A stretch of 54,896 bases of DNA from Candidatus Moraniibacteriota bacterium. GTDB lineage: Bacteria; Patescibacteriota; Minisyncoccia; Moranbacterales; UBA2206. This document shows, piece by piece, positions 29,002 to 38,054 of this stretch (positions are counted from its first letter, which is position 1; each line of letters starts with the position of its first letter). Both the position numbers and the translations under genes were made by a program. Location: the NCBI GenBank assembly GCA_026396175.1, contig JAPLXG010000001.1, positions 1 to 54,896 on the forward strand, in the 5' to 3' direction. Under the pieces are notes generated by a model. The model ran no database searches, was not told the origin of the DNA, and saw only the letters and a program-made list of their open reading frames with translations.

Positions 29002-29157
29002 GGAGGGTGGACAATCGCGATTGCCCAACCCTCCAATAGGCACTGCAGCCAGGTCGCAAAGTTTCTATTGGGACACTTCGCGAACCTCTCTTTCTTTTTT
29101 TTCCATTCTCCGATCGATTCTGACCGGGACCGCCATCTTCCGGCGGTCCTTTTTTTG
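29002..29157 (+). ncRNA. candidate structured RNA ending in an intrinsic terminator
   Basis: GGAGGGTGGACAATCG/CGATTGCCCAACCCTCC stem; CCAATAG/CTATTGG stem; GGACCGCC..GGCGGTCC + T8. Confidence 0.4.
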
Positions 29158-29220
29158 CTTACTCCCCTTTCCTCGTTTCTTCAAATCAATCACCTCCTCT
29201 CGTCTAATGATTTTTGGAGA

Positions 29221-29330
29221 ATGGAGAGGAAAAGGCAACGGTTCTTGCCCTTTCTCTCTCCATTTTTTTCGGCTTCAAGCCCGGTGGGAGCCCTTTGGCT
29301 ATTTTTTGCATGGTGCAAAAAGCCTGCCGA
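29221..29330 (+). terminator. two further strong hairpins
   Basis: TGGAGAGGAAAAGGCAA-CGGTTC-TTGCCCTTTCTCTCTCCATTTTTTT; GGCTATTTTTTGCA-TGG-TGCAAAAAGCC. Confidence 0.5.
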
Positions 29331-29346
29331 AATTTATTAAACCTTG

Positions 29347-29574
29347 CTAGGGATAAACATATGCTTCTCCGCCGCTGTGAGTAACTCTAGCTCCTGCGAG
29401 ACGCATGTCTATCTTGTTTCTTCTGATAGAAGAGTCTGCCGGCATTGGATCACTAAAAACTTTAATTTCACCACCGACAGCAACCACCACCACCTTGTGA
29501 CCTTCGGGCATTATGGCGCGACGCATTTCCTCTTCACTTTTAAAAACTTGCCCGCACTTTATAGCGTTATTCAT
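29347..29574 (-). CDS. small protein of unknown function under attenuator 3
   Basis: 75 aa MNNAIKCGQVFKSEEEMRRAIMPEGHKVVVVAVGGE...; SD GAAAGGAGG. Confidence 0.7.
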   Translation of the reverse strand: MNNAIKCGQVFKSEEEMRRAIMPEGHKVVVVAVGGEIKVFSDPMPADSSIRRNKIDMRLAGARVTHSGGEAYVYP

Positions 29575-29668
29575 AAGCCATCCTCCTTTCGTAAGGTTTT
29601 TTCTAAATTTTCATCAATCCCTATCATTCCAACCATCCAAATTGAAGGGCTAAAATGATAGGAATTGA

Positions 29669-29878
29669 TTTTTCAAAGAACTAAAAAACCGGCTCTTTTG
29701 GAGACCGGCTTTGGCTTTTGGAAAATGTTTTTCTCTTACCCCATTCGCATTTTCCTGAAACCAAAACCGGCCTTGATAATAATCAAGACGACGCTCAAAA
29801 ACAATATGTAGTTCTTCTGAGTTGTTTTAGTTAAATTAAACATAGTAGTAATTTAGCAGATGGGTAAAATTTTGTCAA
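29669..29878 (-). promoter_or_regulatory. transcription attenuator module 3
   Basis: TTGACA-17-TAAATT (29878..29850); uORF 29736-29843; terminator 29689-29709; boxA-like AGTTCTTTGAAAAA. Confidence 0.8.
29736..29843 (-). CDS. leader peptide uORF MFNLTKTTQKNYILFLSVVLIIIKAGFGFRKMRMG
   Basis: ATG 6 nt after -10; GGCCGGTTTTGG complementary to CCAAAGCCGGTC. Confidence 0.7.
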   Translation of the reverse strand: MFNLTKTTQKNYILFLSVVLIIIKAGFGFRKMRMG

Positions 29879-29966
29879 ATCGAGGTTTTTGAGAGAGATT
29901 TTTGAATAAAAGTAGTTCAGCGGGAGGGAGGGAAAGTGTCAAATCAGAGCATTTTTGTTTACTTGT

Positions 29967-30266
29967 TTAAAAATTTTTCAAAACTTTATATAGCACTAAA
30001 ACAAAATATGGAATAATAATAAAAAAGAAAAATTCCTCTATTGGAAGCCAGAAAATCCGAATACCAGTGATGCCAGTGCCAGGAAAAATCCAAATTTGTT
30101 GAGATGTCGCAAAAAGATCGCACACCGATCCAGTTATAAAAATTAACAAAAACCAAATTAAAACGACTCTTTTCTCTTTCTCACTTTCCCACAATTTTAC
30201 CTTTGAAACTTTATGCAGAATAAAGGTTGCCAGTAAATATACAGCTAAAATTATTGGGTAAATCAT
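29967..30266 (-). CDS. lycopene cyclase domain (CrtYc/CrtYd/CarR-like) small membrane protein
   Basis: WIFPGTGITGIRIFWLPIEEFFFFIIIPYFVLVLYKVL. Confidence 0.75.
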   Translation of the reverse strand: MIYPIILAVYLLATFILHKVSKVKLWESEKEKRVVLIWFLLIFITGSVCDLFATSQQIWIFPGTGITGIRIFWLPIEEFFFFIIIPYFVLVLYKVLKNF

Positions 30267-30270
30267 ATTT

Positions 30271-30687
30271 TTACTGTAAAACTTCCGAGATTAAATCTTT
30301 TAGACTATTATCCCCAACTGGATAATTTTCACCAAGAAATTCATCTTTCGTTACCCACTTAAATTCAATGATATTATCGCCAATTGGGCTATAATTCAAA
30401 TCAATACTTTTACGCTGACTTTTACAGATAAACGTCATGCAAATAATTTGATTACCATTAATTTTATGAAAAAACCACCACAATCCAGCAGGCTTTATAA
30501 TCTCGACCTCGAGTCCGGTTTCTTCCTTAACTTCACGATGCAAGGTGTCATAGGGCGACTCGCCAAAATCAACCTTCCCGCCAGGTAAATCCCAAAAAAT
30601 ATTAGCATTGTCCATGACCTGCTTAATAACAAGGAATTTGTTATCCTTCAAAATAATTGCTTTTACGGCTGGAAGAATTTTATGCAT
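30271..30687 (-). CDS. NUDIX hydrolase
   Basis: Nudix box GGKVDFGESPYDTLHREVKEETGLEVEI. Confidence 0.95.
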   Translation of the reverse strand: MHKILPAVKAIILKDNKFLVIKQVMDNANIFWDLPGGKVDFGESPYDTLHREVKEETGLEVEIIKPAGLWWFFHKINGNQIICMTFICKSQRKSIDLNYSPIGDNIIEFKWVTKDEFLGENYPVGDNSLKDLISEVLQ

Positions 30688-30703
30688 GGATTAAATATAT
30701 TTT

Positions 30704-32188
30704 CTAATAATCCCGGAGCTTTTTGATCGTCTTATGATCTCGAATTTTCTCAAGAGCTTTCGCTTCGATTTGGCGGATGCGTTCACGAGTCACGCCAAAC
30801 TCTTGTCCTACTTCTTCGAGCGTGTGGGTGACGCCGTCTTCGAGGCCGAAACGAATTTTCAAGATTTTTTGTTCGCGCGGAGTGAGGTCTTTCAAAATTT
30901 CTTCGACGTGTTCCTTGAGCATTTTTCGGGAAGCCAATTGATTGGGCATCACTGTTTCTGTGTCTTCCACGAAGTCTCCCAAAACTGAATCATCATCGCT
31001 GTCCCCGACCGTTGTTTCAAGGGAAACGGTTTCTTGCGAAATTTTTTGGATGTGCCGAATTTTTTCCACTTCCACCCCCATTTCCACCGCGATTTCTTCC
31101 GGCAGTGGTTCGCGTCCGAGGTCTTGCACAAGGCGACGGGTAATTTGGGTATATTTATTGATTGTTTCCACCATATGCACCGGAATTCTGATTGTTCTGG
31201 ATTGATCAGCGAGAGCTCTTGTCACGGCTTGGCGAATCCACCAGGTGGCATAAGTTGAGAACTTATAGCCTTTGCGATAATCAAATTTTTCCACCGCGCG
31301 AAAAAGGCCGATGTTTCCTTCTTGGATCAGATCCAGGAGAGATAGGTTATGCGAACGTCCGACATATTTTTTGGCAATACTCACAACGAGACGAAGATTG
31401 GCTTCGGTCATTCTTTGTTTGGCGGCGAGATCATCCTTTTCAATTCTTTTGGCCAGTGCCACTTCTTCTTCGGTCGAGAGCAAATCCACTCGTCCGATTT
31501 CACGCAAGTACATCTGCACCAAGTCTGAGGAAACATCATCAGAAATTCCGGCGGTCAGCGTATCTTTGCGTTGAGCCTTGCTTTTCTTGGTTGGCTTTTC
31601 ACTTTCAAAATCTTCGGAAATTTTGTCCGTTTCAAATTTAATCATCTCGTCCGAGCTGATTACCTTGATGCTGCTATTTTCCAAACTTTCATAGAGTTCT
31701 TCCAGCTTTTCAATGTCCCGTTCCGCATCAGGGAAAGCGTGGAGAATTTCATCTTCGGTGATGAAACCTCTCTGCTTGGAGCGATAGACCAAATCATCAA
31801 TCTGACTTTTTTTCTTCGCTTCCGTTTCCGCCCTTTTTTCACTTTGCACGCTCTTAGGCTTGGTTTCTTTTTTGCCACCCTTCTTAGCTTTTTCGCTCGT
31901 TTTTGGCTTATTCTTTGGCTTAATTTTAATCGTAAAACGACCAGCGGTCTTTTTGGAAGTCGGCTTTTTCTCATCTTTGCGCTTCGGCGTCACCTTCTTT
32001 TTCAACGGTTTCTTGATCAATTTTTTTGGCGCAATTTTCCCCAACCTACTCTTTCCGGTCTTTTTTTTGACCAGCTTTAACTTTTTTTTAATCGGCATAA
32101 TTTTCTTGGTTTTTTTTCCACCGGATGGCGGATTATTTTTCTTAAGTTTACTTTTTTTTATTTTTAACGGTCGTTTTTTCTTGGCCAT
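30704..32188 (-). CDS. rpoD: primary RNA polymerase sigma factor with long Lys-rich N-terminal extension
   Basis: [55 protein letters not shown]-terminal [20 protein letters not shown]. Confidence 0.97.
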   Translation of the reverse strand: MAKKKRPLKIKKSKLKKNNPPSGGKKTKKIMPIKKKLKLVKKKTGKSRLGKIAPKKLIKKPLKKKVTPKRKDEKKPTSKKTAGRFTIKIKPKNKPKTSEKAKKGGKKETKPKSVQSEKRAETEAKKKSQIDDLVYRSKQRGFITEDEILHAFPDAERDIEKLEELYESLENSSIKVISSDEMIKFETDKISEDFESEKPTKKSKAQRKDTLTAGISDDVSSDLVQMYLREIGRVDLLSTEEEVALAKRIEKDDLAAKQRMTEANLRLVVSIAKKYVGRSHNLSLLDLIQEGNIGLFRAVEKFDYRKGYKFSTYATWWIRQAVTRALADQSRTIRIPVHMVETINKYTQITRRLVQDLGREPLPEEIAVEMGVEVEKIRHIQKISQETVSLETTVGDSDDDSVLGDFVEDTETVMPNQLASRKMLKEHVEEILKDLTPREQKILKIRFGLEDGVTHTLEEVGQEFGVTRERIRQIEAKALEKIRDHKTIKKLRDY

Positions 32189-32228
32189 AAAAATTAAAAG
32201 TTTAAAGTTTATTAAATTGTCTTATTTT

Positions 32229-32414
32229 GTCATCCCTTCGATAAACTCAGGACAAGCCTGAGCGATCCGCCAGCTGGCGGACGGACGCAGTCGAAGCCTG
32301 CCTGCCGGTAGGCAGTGATCTGCCTACAGTAATCGTAGTTTTTACTATTCATAATGACACTAGAGGTAATTGAAAGCAGATTCTTCGACTCCGCTGCGCT
32401 ACGCTCAGAATGAC
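32229..32414. repeat. family Q repeat copy 3
   Basis: GTCATCCCTTCGATAAACTCAGGACAAGCCTGAGCG ... CGCTACGCTCAGAATGAC. Confidence 0.75.
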
Positions 32415-32475
32415 AATGGGCGCCGATCTTTTTTATTGGAAAATGGCACGTCTGTAAATTATTTAATTTTATATC

Positions 32476-34347
32476 CTACTCTCCTAATATTTTCTCAAAT
32501 TCCCCTCTTAAAAATTCCAAAGCCGCTTTGTCTTTGCGATTTTCCGCTAATTTCAAATCCTTAGTAATTTGCACCAACTTTATTTTCTTAGTTTCTTTTT
32601 TCAATTCAGCCAGGATTCCCGGTAGTTCTTGGGGAAGCTCTTCCATCGACACTTCTTCAAGACTATTGTTCAGTCCTAGGCGAAATTTTTTGCGGAAAAA
32701 AAGTTTTTCCGCGCGTAATTTCAGCTCACGATCAGCATTTTCCGTCAAACGATTAAAATCAAAATTAAACTCAACTCCTTTGTCGAGCATTAATTTGAGA
32801 AGCTTATCGCGAAAAAAGTAATCGTGGTGCTCTTTTTTTAGCGCCATACTCCTCCAGACGTCTGGAAGAATAAGCATAAGGCCGGTGAGCTCTTCAAGTA
32901 ATATATCAATTTTTTGGCGATCGTCCGTGAGAACTTTTTCGCCCTCTTGAGTTTTTTGACTCACCGATGTTCTATTTGTCAGCTTAGCCTTTTTTAGCTC
33001 TGTCGTCAATGCCTTCTCAGTAACATCCAGGCCTTGGGCTAATTTTTTGATCCAATGGCTTTTTTCCACTTCACTCGCGAGACTCTCAATCATTTCCAAA
33101 AGGGCCTCGCTAATCTTTCTTTTGCCTTCAGATGCAGTGCTATCAAAAGTCCCAAATGCTTTGTCATAGAGATATTGCATCGCACTTTTGGATTTCGAAA
33201 TAGCGTCGCGCAATTTTTCCGGATTATTCTTCGCCACATCGGCCGCATCTTTTCCGAATGGCAATTCCACAATTTGCACGGCAATATTTTTTTCCAACGC
33301 GAGCTTCAAACTTTTTTTCGTCGCCGCTTCTCCGGCCGCGTCCATATCAAAAAGCATCTTGAGATTTTTTGTATAGCGTTTCAAGGTGTCCAGTTGCGTC
33401 GGGGTGAGCGCTGTTCCGGAAACTGCGACAACATTTTTGATCCCTGCTTGACTCGCTGCAATCACATCCATATTCCCCTCAACAAGTAGCGCAAAATCCT
33501 TCTGCTTAATTTCACTTTTGGCCTTATCAATGCCATAAAGTGCTTTGCTTTTGTGATAGACTTCTGTTTCCGGCGAATTGACATACTTGGCTTGTGACTC
33601 GTCTCCACCGGGAGCAACACGCGCACTATAGCCCAAAACACGCCCGGAATAGTCACAAATGGGGAAAATGATCCGATCACGAAAACGGTCGTAATACCGA
33701 TTCGAATCTACGAATTTATCCGAATCTGCGAAACTACGAATCTGCGTATCCGTTCGTAGATTCGTGCCTGTTTCGTAGTTTCGGATCGGTTCTGAATCTT
33801 TTTTTTGAACCAATAGCCCTGTTTGCATAATTTCCCCCACATCATACCCTCGATTCAACAAAAAGGATAAGACATTTCTCCATCCGCTAGGTGCATAACC
33901 CAAACGAAAAAGTTTGATTGACTCTTCGGTCAGTCCCCGCTCTTTCAAATAATTCACAATTTTTTCTTTTCCCGCCCCTTTCCAAAGTTGAATTTCATAG
34001 AACTTGGTCGCCAGCTCCAAGATTTCTAGCGTGCGATTTTTTTTCTCGACTGTGCCTGGTGCCACTTTCTTCAATTCCACTCCGGCTTTTTCTGCCAATT
34101 GGCGCAAAGCATCGCGAAATTCCAAACCTTCCATCTCCATCACAAACGAAAAAATATCCCCACCTTTTTGGCAACCGAAACAATGCCAAATCTGCTTCTC
34201 TTCGCTGACCATAAAAGACGGGCTTTTCTCATTATGAAAAGGACAGAGCGCCCGGTAATTGGTCCCTGTCTTGTCTAGGCGCAGATATTCACCCAAAACA
34301 TCCACAATGTTCAGGCGGCTTTTGATCTCTTCGAGGTCTGTTCCCAT
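32476..34347 (-). CDS. dnaG: DNA primase
   Basis: CPFHNEKSPSFMVSEEKQIWHCFGCQKGGDIFSFVM zinc motif; Toprim VEGNMDVIAASQAG. Confidence 0.97.
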   Translation of the reverse strand: MGTDLEEIKSRLNIVDVLGEYLRLDKTGTNYRALCPFHNEKSPSFMVSEEKQIWHCFGCQKGGDIFSFVMEMEGLEFRDALRQLAEKAGVELKKVAPGTVEKKNRTLEILELATKFYEIQLWKGAGKEKIVNYLKERGLTEESIKLFRLGYAPSGWRNVLSFLLNRGYDVGEIMQTGLLVQKKDSEPIRNYETGTNLRTDTQIRSFADSDKFVDSNRYYDRFRDRIIFPICDYSGRVLGYSARVAPGGDESQAKYVNSPETEVYHKSKALYGIDKAKSEIKQKDFALLVEGNMDVIAASQAGIKNVVAVSGTALTPTQLDTLKRYTKNLKMLFDMDAAGEAATKKSLKLALEKNIAVQIVELPFGKDAADVAKNNPEKLRDAISKSKSAMQYLYDKAFGTFDSTASEGKRKISEALLEMIESLASEVEKSHWIKKLAQGLDVTEKALTTELKKAKLTNRTSVSQKTQEGEKVLTDDRQKIDILLEELTGLMLILPDVWRSMALKKEHHDYFFRDKLLKLMLDKGVEFNFDFNRLTENADRELKLRAEKLFFRKKFRLGLNNSLEEVSMEELPQELPGILAELKKETKKIKLVQITKDLKLAENRKDKAALEFLRGEFEKILGE

Positions 34348-34410
34348 GACCCTAGCTTACTATAATACGAAAAAATATGCAAAAAAGGCGCTTTTTCGAC
34401 AAAAAACTGA

Positions 34411-35208
34411 CTAACCCAAACGTTTTTTGGCGATTGTCTTTAGCTCAAGATTAAATTGCGCGATTGCTTCGTCAATGGCCGGATCAAAGTTTTTGTAAAT
34501 TTCTTTTTTCTTCACCACCACGCTGGCTTCGAGAAGGGAATCATAGGTTCCCGCGTCCAGCCAAGCGCCTTTAATTTTTTCCACCTTGAGCTGTCCCATT
34601 TTCATATACTTCCGGTTGACATCCGTGATTTCAATTTCTCCACGGACAGATGGCTTCAAGCTCTTGGCAATTTTCACCACTTGATTATCATAGACATAAA
34701 ATCCGGTCACAGCAAAATCACTTTTTGGTTTTTGCGGTTTTTCTTCAATCGAAATTGCGCGGTCATTCTCATCGAACTCCACCACACCGAAACGTTCCGG
34801 GTCAGAAACTTTTTTGGCAAACACCAATCCGCCATGCTCAAATTTTTTAATTTTAGCGCTAAGATCATCTTCAAAAATATTATCCCCCAGTGCCATCGCC
34901 ACGCAGTCGTCACCGATAAAAGTTTCGCCGAGGATGAAAGCATCGGCGAGACCGCGAGGAACTTTTTGCACACGAAATTCAAGATGGATTCCCGCGCCTT
35001 CAAAAATTGAACCCAAGAGATTGATAAATTGTCCGGAATGCTCAGGAGAGACGATAATTAAAATCTCGGTTATTCCGGCCTTAATGAGCACATTCAAAGG
35101 ATAAAAAATCATCTGCCGATCATAGACTGGAAGCAATTGTTTTGAGGTTGTGGCAGTGAGTGGAAAAAGTCTTGTCGCTGTTCCGCCGGCCAAAATTATG
35201 CCTTTCAT
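34411..35208 (-). CDS. glucose-1-phosphate thymidylyltransferase-like nucleotidyltransferase
   Basis: KGIILAGGTATRLFPLTATTSKQLLPVYDRQMIFYPL. Confidence 0.9.
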   Translation of the reverse strand: MKGIILAGGTATRLFPLTATTSKQLLPVYDRQMIFYPLNVLIKAGITEILIIVSPEHSGQFINLLGSIFEGAGIHLEFRVQKVPRGLADAFILGETFIGDDCVAMALGDNIFEDDLSAKIKKFEHGGLVFAKKVSDPERFGVVEFDENDRAISIEEKPQKPKSDFAVTGFYVYDNQVVKIAKSLKPSVRGEIEITDVNRKYMKMGQLKVEKIKGAWLDAGTYDSLLEASVVVKKKEIYKNFDPAIDEAIAQFNLELKTIAKKRLG

Positions 35209-35216
35209 ATATTTAG

Positions 35217-35348
35217 GACTTACGTACTTGCCATTAGAGACATTCGGGTGCCTATTCGTAAATTAGAGTCGCCCCATGAACATATACGGCGACACTAATA
35301 CTCGAATCTACACGCTAATGACCCGAATATGGATGAAACACGTAAGTC
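35217..35348. repeat. family P-like element with GACTTACGT/ACGTAAGTC ends
   Basis: Inverted ends; interior diverged. Confidence 0.5.
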
Positions 35349-35357
35349 GTAAAATTA

Positions 35358-36041
35358 TTATTTCTGACAATTTGCAAGACAAGCCGCTTTCCCTTCAGCT
35401 GGCAAATTGTTACACATCTGACAGACATCAATCTTAGTTTGTCCATCAGTAGCCGCTTTTGGCAAATTATTCAACATTTGCGAAAAATCATTAAATTGAA
35501 TGTCGGAAGGCAATGCAAACTTGGAAGCATCAACATTCCATTTTTGACAGCTATAGTCGAATTTATCATTGAGTTTTTCACCTTCTTTAATCCCCTGGCT
35601 ATCTGTTGTGTTAACAGGATTCGCTTTCTGCGCATCATCAGCCAGTTTTTTCACTTCCGCCGTATTCATTTTTGTTCCCATCTTGGAAAGCGAGGTCCAT
35701 TGATACATCCATTCCCCATCGTTTAGGATATAGCTTTTAATTTCTCCATTAGTCCTTGCGTCTACGGAAGAATATTCTTGAAAAAATTTGTTTCCGCTCA
35801 CATAGACCGTACCGCTGATTTTTGTCGCGTCACTTCCCGACGACCAGGTGCATTGAGTATTTGATCCTTTGGCCATCAAATCCATAATAGAACCAGAAAA
35901 AGTATTGCTTTCTGTCTGCGTGCCGGAAGCCGCACTGTCAGTTGAATTAGTTTTATCAGCCGCTTGTGGTACACTGTTCCCGCAACCCGCCAGCGTCAAG
36001 ATTGCAAATAACGCCCCAAGCCAAACAATTTGTTTTTTCAT
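35358..36041 (-). CDS. lipoprotein
   Basis: Signal peptide with lipobox LAGC. Confidence 0.75.
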   Translation of the reverse strand: MKKQIVWLGALFAILTLAGCGNSVPQAADKTNSTDSAASGTQTESNTFSGSIMDLMAKGSNTQCTWSSGSDATKISGTVYVSGNKFFQEYSSVDARTNGEIKSYILNDGEWMYQWTSLSKMGTKMNTAEVKKLADDAQKANPVNTTDSQGIKEGEKLNDKFDYSCQKWNVDASKFALPSDIQFNDFSQMLNNLPKAATDGQTKIDVCQMCNNLPAEGKAACLANCQK

Positions 36042-36103
36042 TTGATTAAATTTAAAAAATTATACTTTTATCTTATCATCATATTGTGATTTTTCAAAAC
36101 CCC

Positions 36104-36481
36104 CTATCTCCGACCGGCCTTTTGTGCTCCCGTTTCGTCTGAACCAAAGTGATGCGCGATTTCGTGGCGCACTGTGCTCGCGATTTGTTTTTTTAACTCA
36201 TTCTCCGTCCGACACATCTGCTCAATCGGTTTTTGAAAAAGCGTAATTCGATCGGGAAAAACCGGTCCAACATTGAGCCTTTTCGCTTGATGATAACCTT
36301 CATAGAGTCCCAAAAGCATTACATCGCTTCTGCCGGATAAATGCACTTTTTTCAACTGCTCCTCAGTCGGATAATCCTCGACAAAAAAAGCCAGATTATT
36401 GATCCACTCGCGAAATTTCTCCGGCACGCCGTCAATCGCCTGCGCGACCAGTTTTTCAAATTGTTGTTTGGGGATTTGCAT
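36104..36481 (-). CDS. zincin-like metallopeptidase family protein
   Basis: HEIAHHFG motif. Confidence 0.75.
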   Translation of the reverse strand: MQIPKQQFEKLVAQAIDGVPEKFREWINNLAFFVEDYPTEEQLKKVHLSGRSDVMLLGLYEGYHQAKRLNVGPVFPDRITLFQKPIEQMCRTENELKKQIASTVRHEIAHHFGSDETGAQKAGRR

Positions 36482-36488
36482 GGTTTTT

Positions 36489-36659
36489 TTATTTTTTCCA
36501 ATCTACAATCACGATGCTTTTGCCGCTAGCTTTGACCACCACTTTCTGGCCTTCTTTAATTTTGAAATCTTTTATAATCTCGATAGGAATAGTCACGCCA
36601 TAGCTACCAGATTTTTTGTAGATTTTGCGGATACTTTTGTCCGCTAATTTTCTGCGCAT
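36489..36659 (-). CDS. AbrB/MazE/SpoVT-like DNA-binding protein (56 aa)
   Basis: Absent from ORF track: MRRKLADKSIRKIYKKSGSYGVTIPIEIIKDFKIKEGQKVVVKASGKSIVIVDWKK. Confidence 0.75.
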   Translation of the reverse strand: MRRKLADKSIRKIYKKSGSYGVTIPIEIIKDFKIKEGQKVVVKASGKSIVIVDWKK

Positions 36660-36823
36660 ATTTTTTGGGTACCTTAAAAGGTATCTTTAAAGATACCTTT
36701 ATTATATCACACTATTCATCATAGCCACTCGGTGGCTCGAGCCTTAATTGCATGATTAATCGAAGATTAATAAGCTACGCCTATCTTCATTACGAAACAC
36801 TATAAAAAGCAGTTATTAAAAAT

Positions 36824-38044
36824 TTATTCATATTTCAATGCATCAATCGGATTTAATTTTGCCGCGCGCTGGGAAGGGTAAAGTCCGAAGAAAACTCCGA
36901 TAGCTACGCATACCCCGACAGCCAGAAAAATAGGATAAAGCTGAAAGACAAAAGGAATCTTGATAATAATAGAAGCAATGTATGAAAAAATTTCTCCAGT
37001 AGCCATTCCAATAAATCCTCCAGTGATAGTCAGCACCACCGCTTCAATCAAAAACTGGAGTAAGATGTCATTTTTTCTGGCGCCCAAAGCTTTCAGGAGT
37101 CCGATTTCTTTGGTTCTTTCTGTGACACTTACGAGCATGATGTTCATCACTCCAATCCCGCCAACAAGAAGTGAGATGCCGGCAATCCCGGCTAGCATTG
37201 CCGTCAAAGTGCTTGTTATGCTGCTTAATTTTTCCTGCATTTCTTTGGAACTGGTAATATTAAAATCGATGTTGGCTTCGTCAGCTATTCCATGCCTTTC
37301 CATTAGCGCTTGCTTAATCTCCGAAGTAGTTTGATTGATAACTGTAACATCAGACAACGCTAATTGAATTGATTGGACATAATTTTGTCCAAGGAGTATT
37401 TTCATAGCCGTAGTCACCGGAACATAAACGGTTTTATCTGGGTTTGTCATTCCACTACTTCCTTTAGCCTTAGTAACTCCAACTACCCTAAACAATTGCG
37501 ATTTTATTTGAATAACCTGACCAGTCGGATCGGCTCCTTCGCCAAAAAGCTCAGTGACAACATCCGGTCCGATAACTGCCACCTTGGAATAGAAACTCTC
37601 ATCTTCCGCGCTAAACAATTCTCCCGAATCAACGGAAATAGATTGCATTTGGAAATAACCAGCGGAAATACCTTGAACCGTCGTATTCATATTTTCTCCA
37701 TTCCCGATTACCTGCGCGTTGCTTTGGACTGAGGCTGAAACAGCGTTAACATTGGAGAAATCATTATTATCCTTAAAAAATTGAGCATCGGCATAAGTTA
37801 AAGTTTGGACATTTCCTCCGCCTTGGACCGGACCGTTAGATTGGCTTCCGGGCGATATGGACAAGAGATTGGATCCCATTGAAGAAACTTCTGAGGTAAT
37901 TGAAGACGTCGCTCCCTTGGCAATGGAAATAATAAGAATGACGGAAGCGATTCCAATCACGATTCCCAACATCGCTAAAATCGTCCTCAGCCGATTATGT
38001 CGCAATGATGAAAATGAAATGTTAAACGCATCTAAAAAACTCAT
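36824..38044 (-). CDS. MacB-like ABC transporter permease
   Basis: RLRTILAMLGIVIGIASVILIISIAKGA; VTERTKEIGLLKALGARKNDI. Confidence 0.93.
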   Translation of the reverse strand: MSFLDAFNISFSSLRHNRLRTILAMLGIVIGIASVILIISIAKGATSSITSEVSSMGSNLLSISPGSQSNGPVQGGGNVQTLTYADAQFFKDNNDFSNVNAVSASVQSNAQVIGNGENMNTTVQGISAGYFQMQSISVDSGELFSAEDESFYSKVAVIGPDVVTELFGEGADPTGQVIQIKSQLFRVVGVTKAKGSSGMTNPDKTVYVPVTTAMKILLGQNYVQSIQLALSDVTVINQTTSEIKQALMERHGIADEANIDFNITSSKEMQEKLSSITSTLTAMLAGIAGISLLVGGIGVMNIMLVSVTERTKEIGLLKALGARKNDILLQFLIEAVVLTITGGFIGMATGEIFSYIASIIIKIPFVFQLYPIFLAVGVCVAIGVFFGLYPSQRAAKLNPIDALKYE

Positions 38045-38054
38045 AGGCTATAAT

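Noticed and set aside
29002-29157. SRP RNA, 6S RNA or RNase P RNA
   Set aside because: Diagnostic motifs such as GGAAGCAGCC or GAGGAAAGTCC were not found; left as an unclassified candidate.
29021-29350. ORFs 29021-29350 + and 29068-29340 +
   Set aside because: Composition follows hairpin and T-tract DNA; no SD or recognisable domain.
36104-36659. Toxin-antitoxin pair (AbrB-like + zincin)
   Set aside because: The adjacent protein has a HEIAHHFG metallopeptidase motif rather than a known toxin fold; insufficient evidence.
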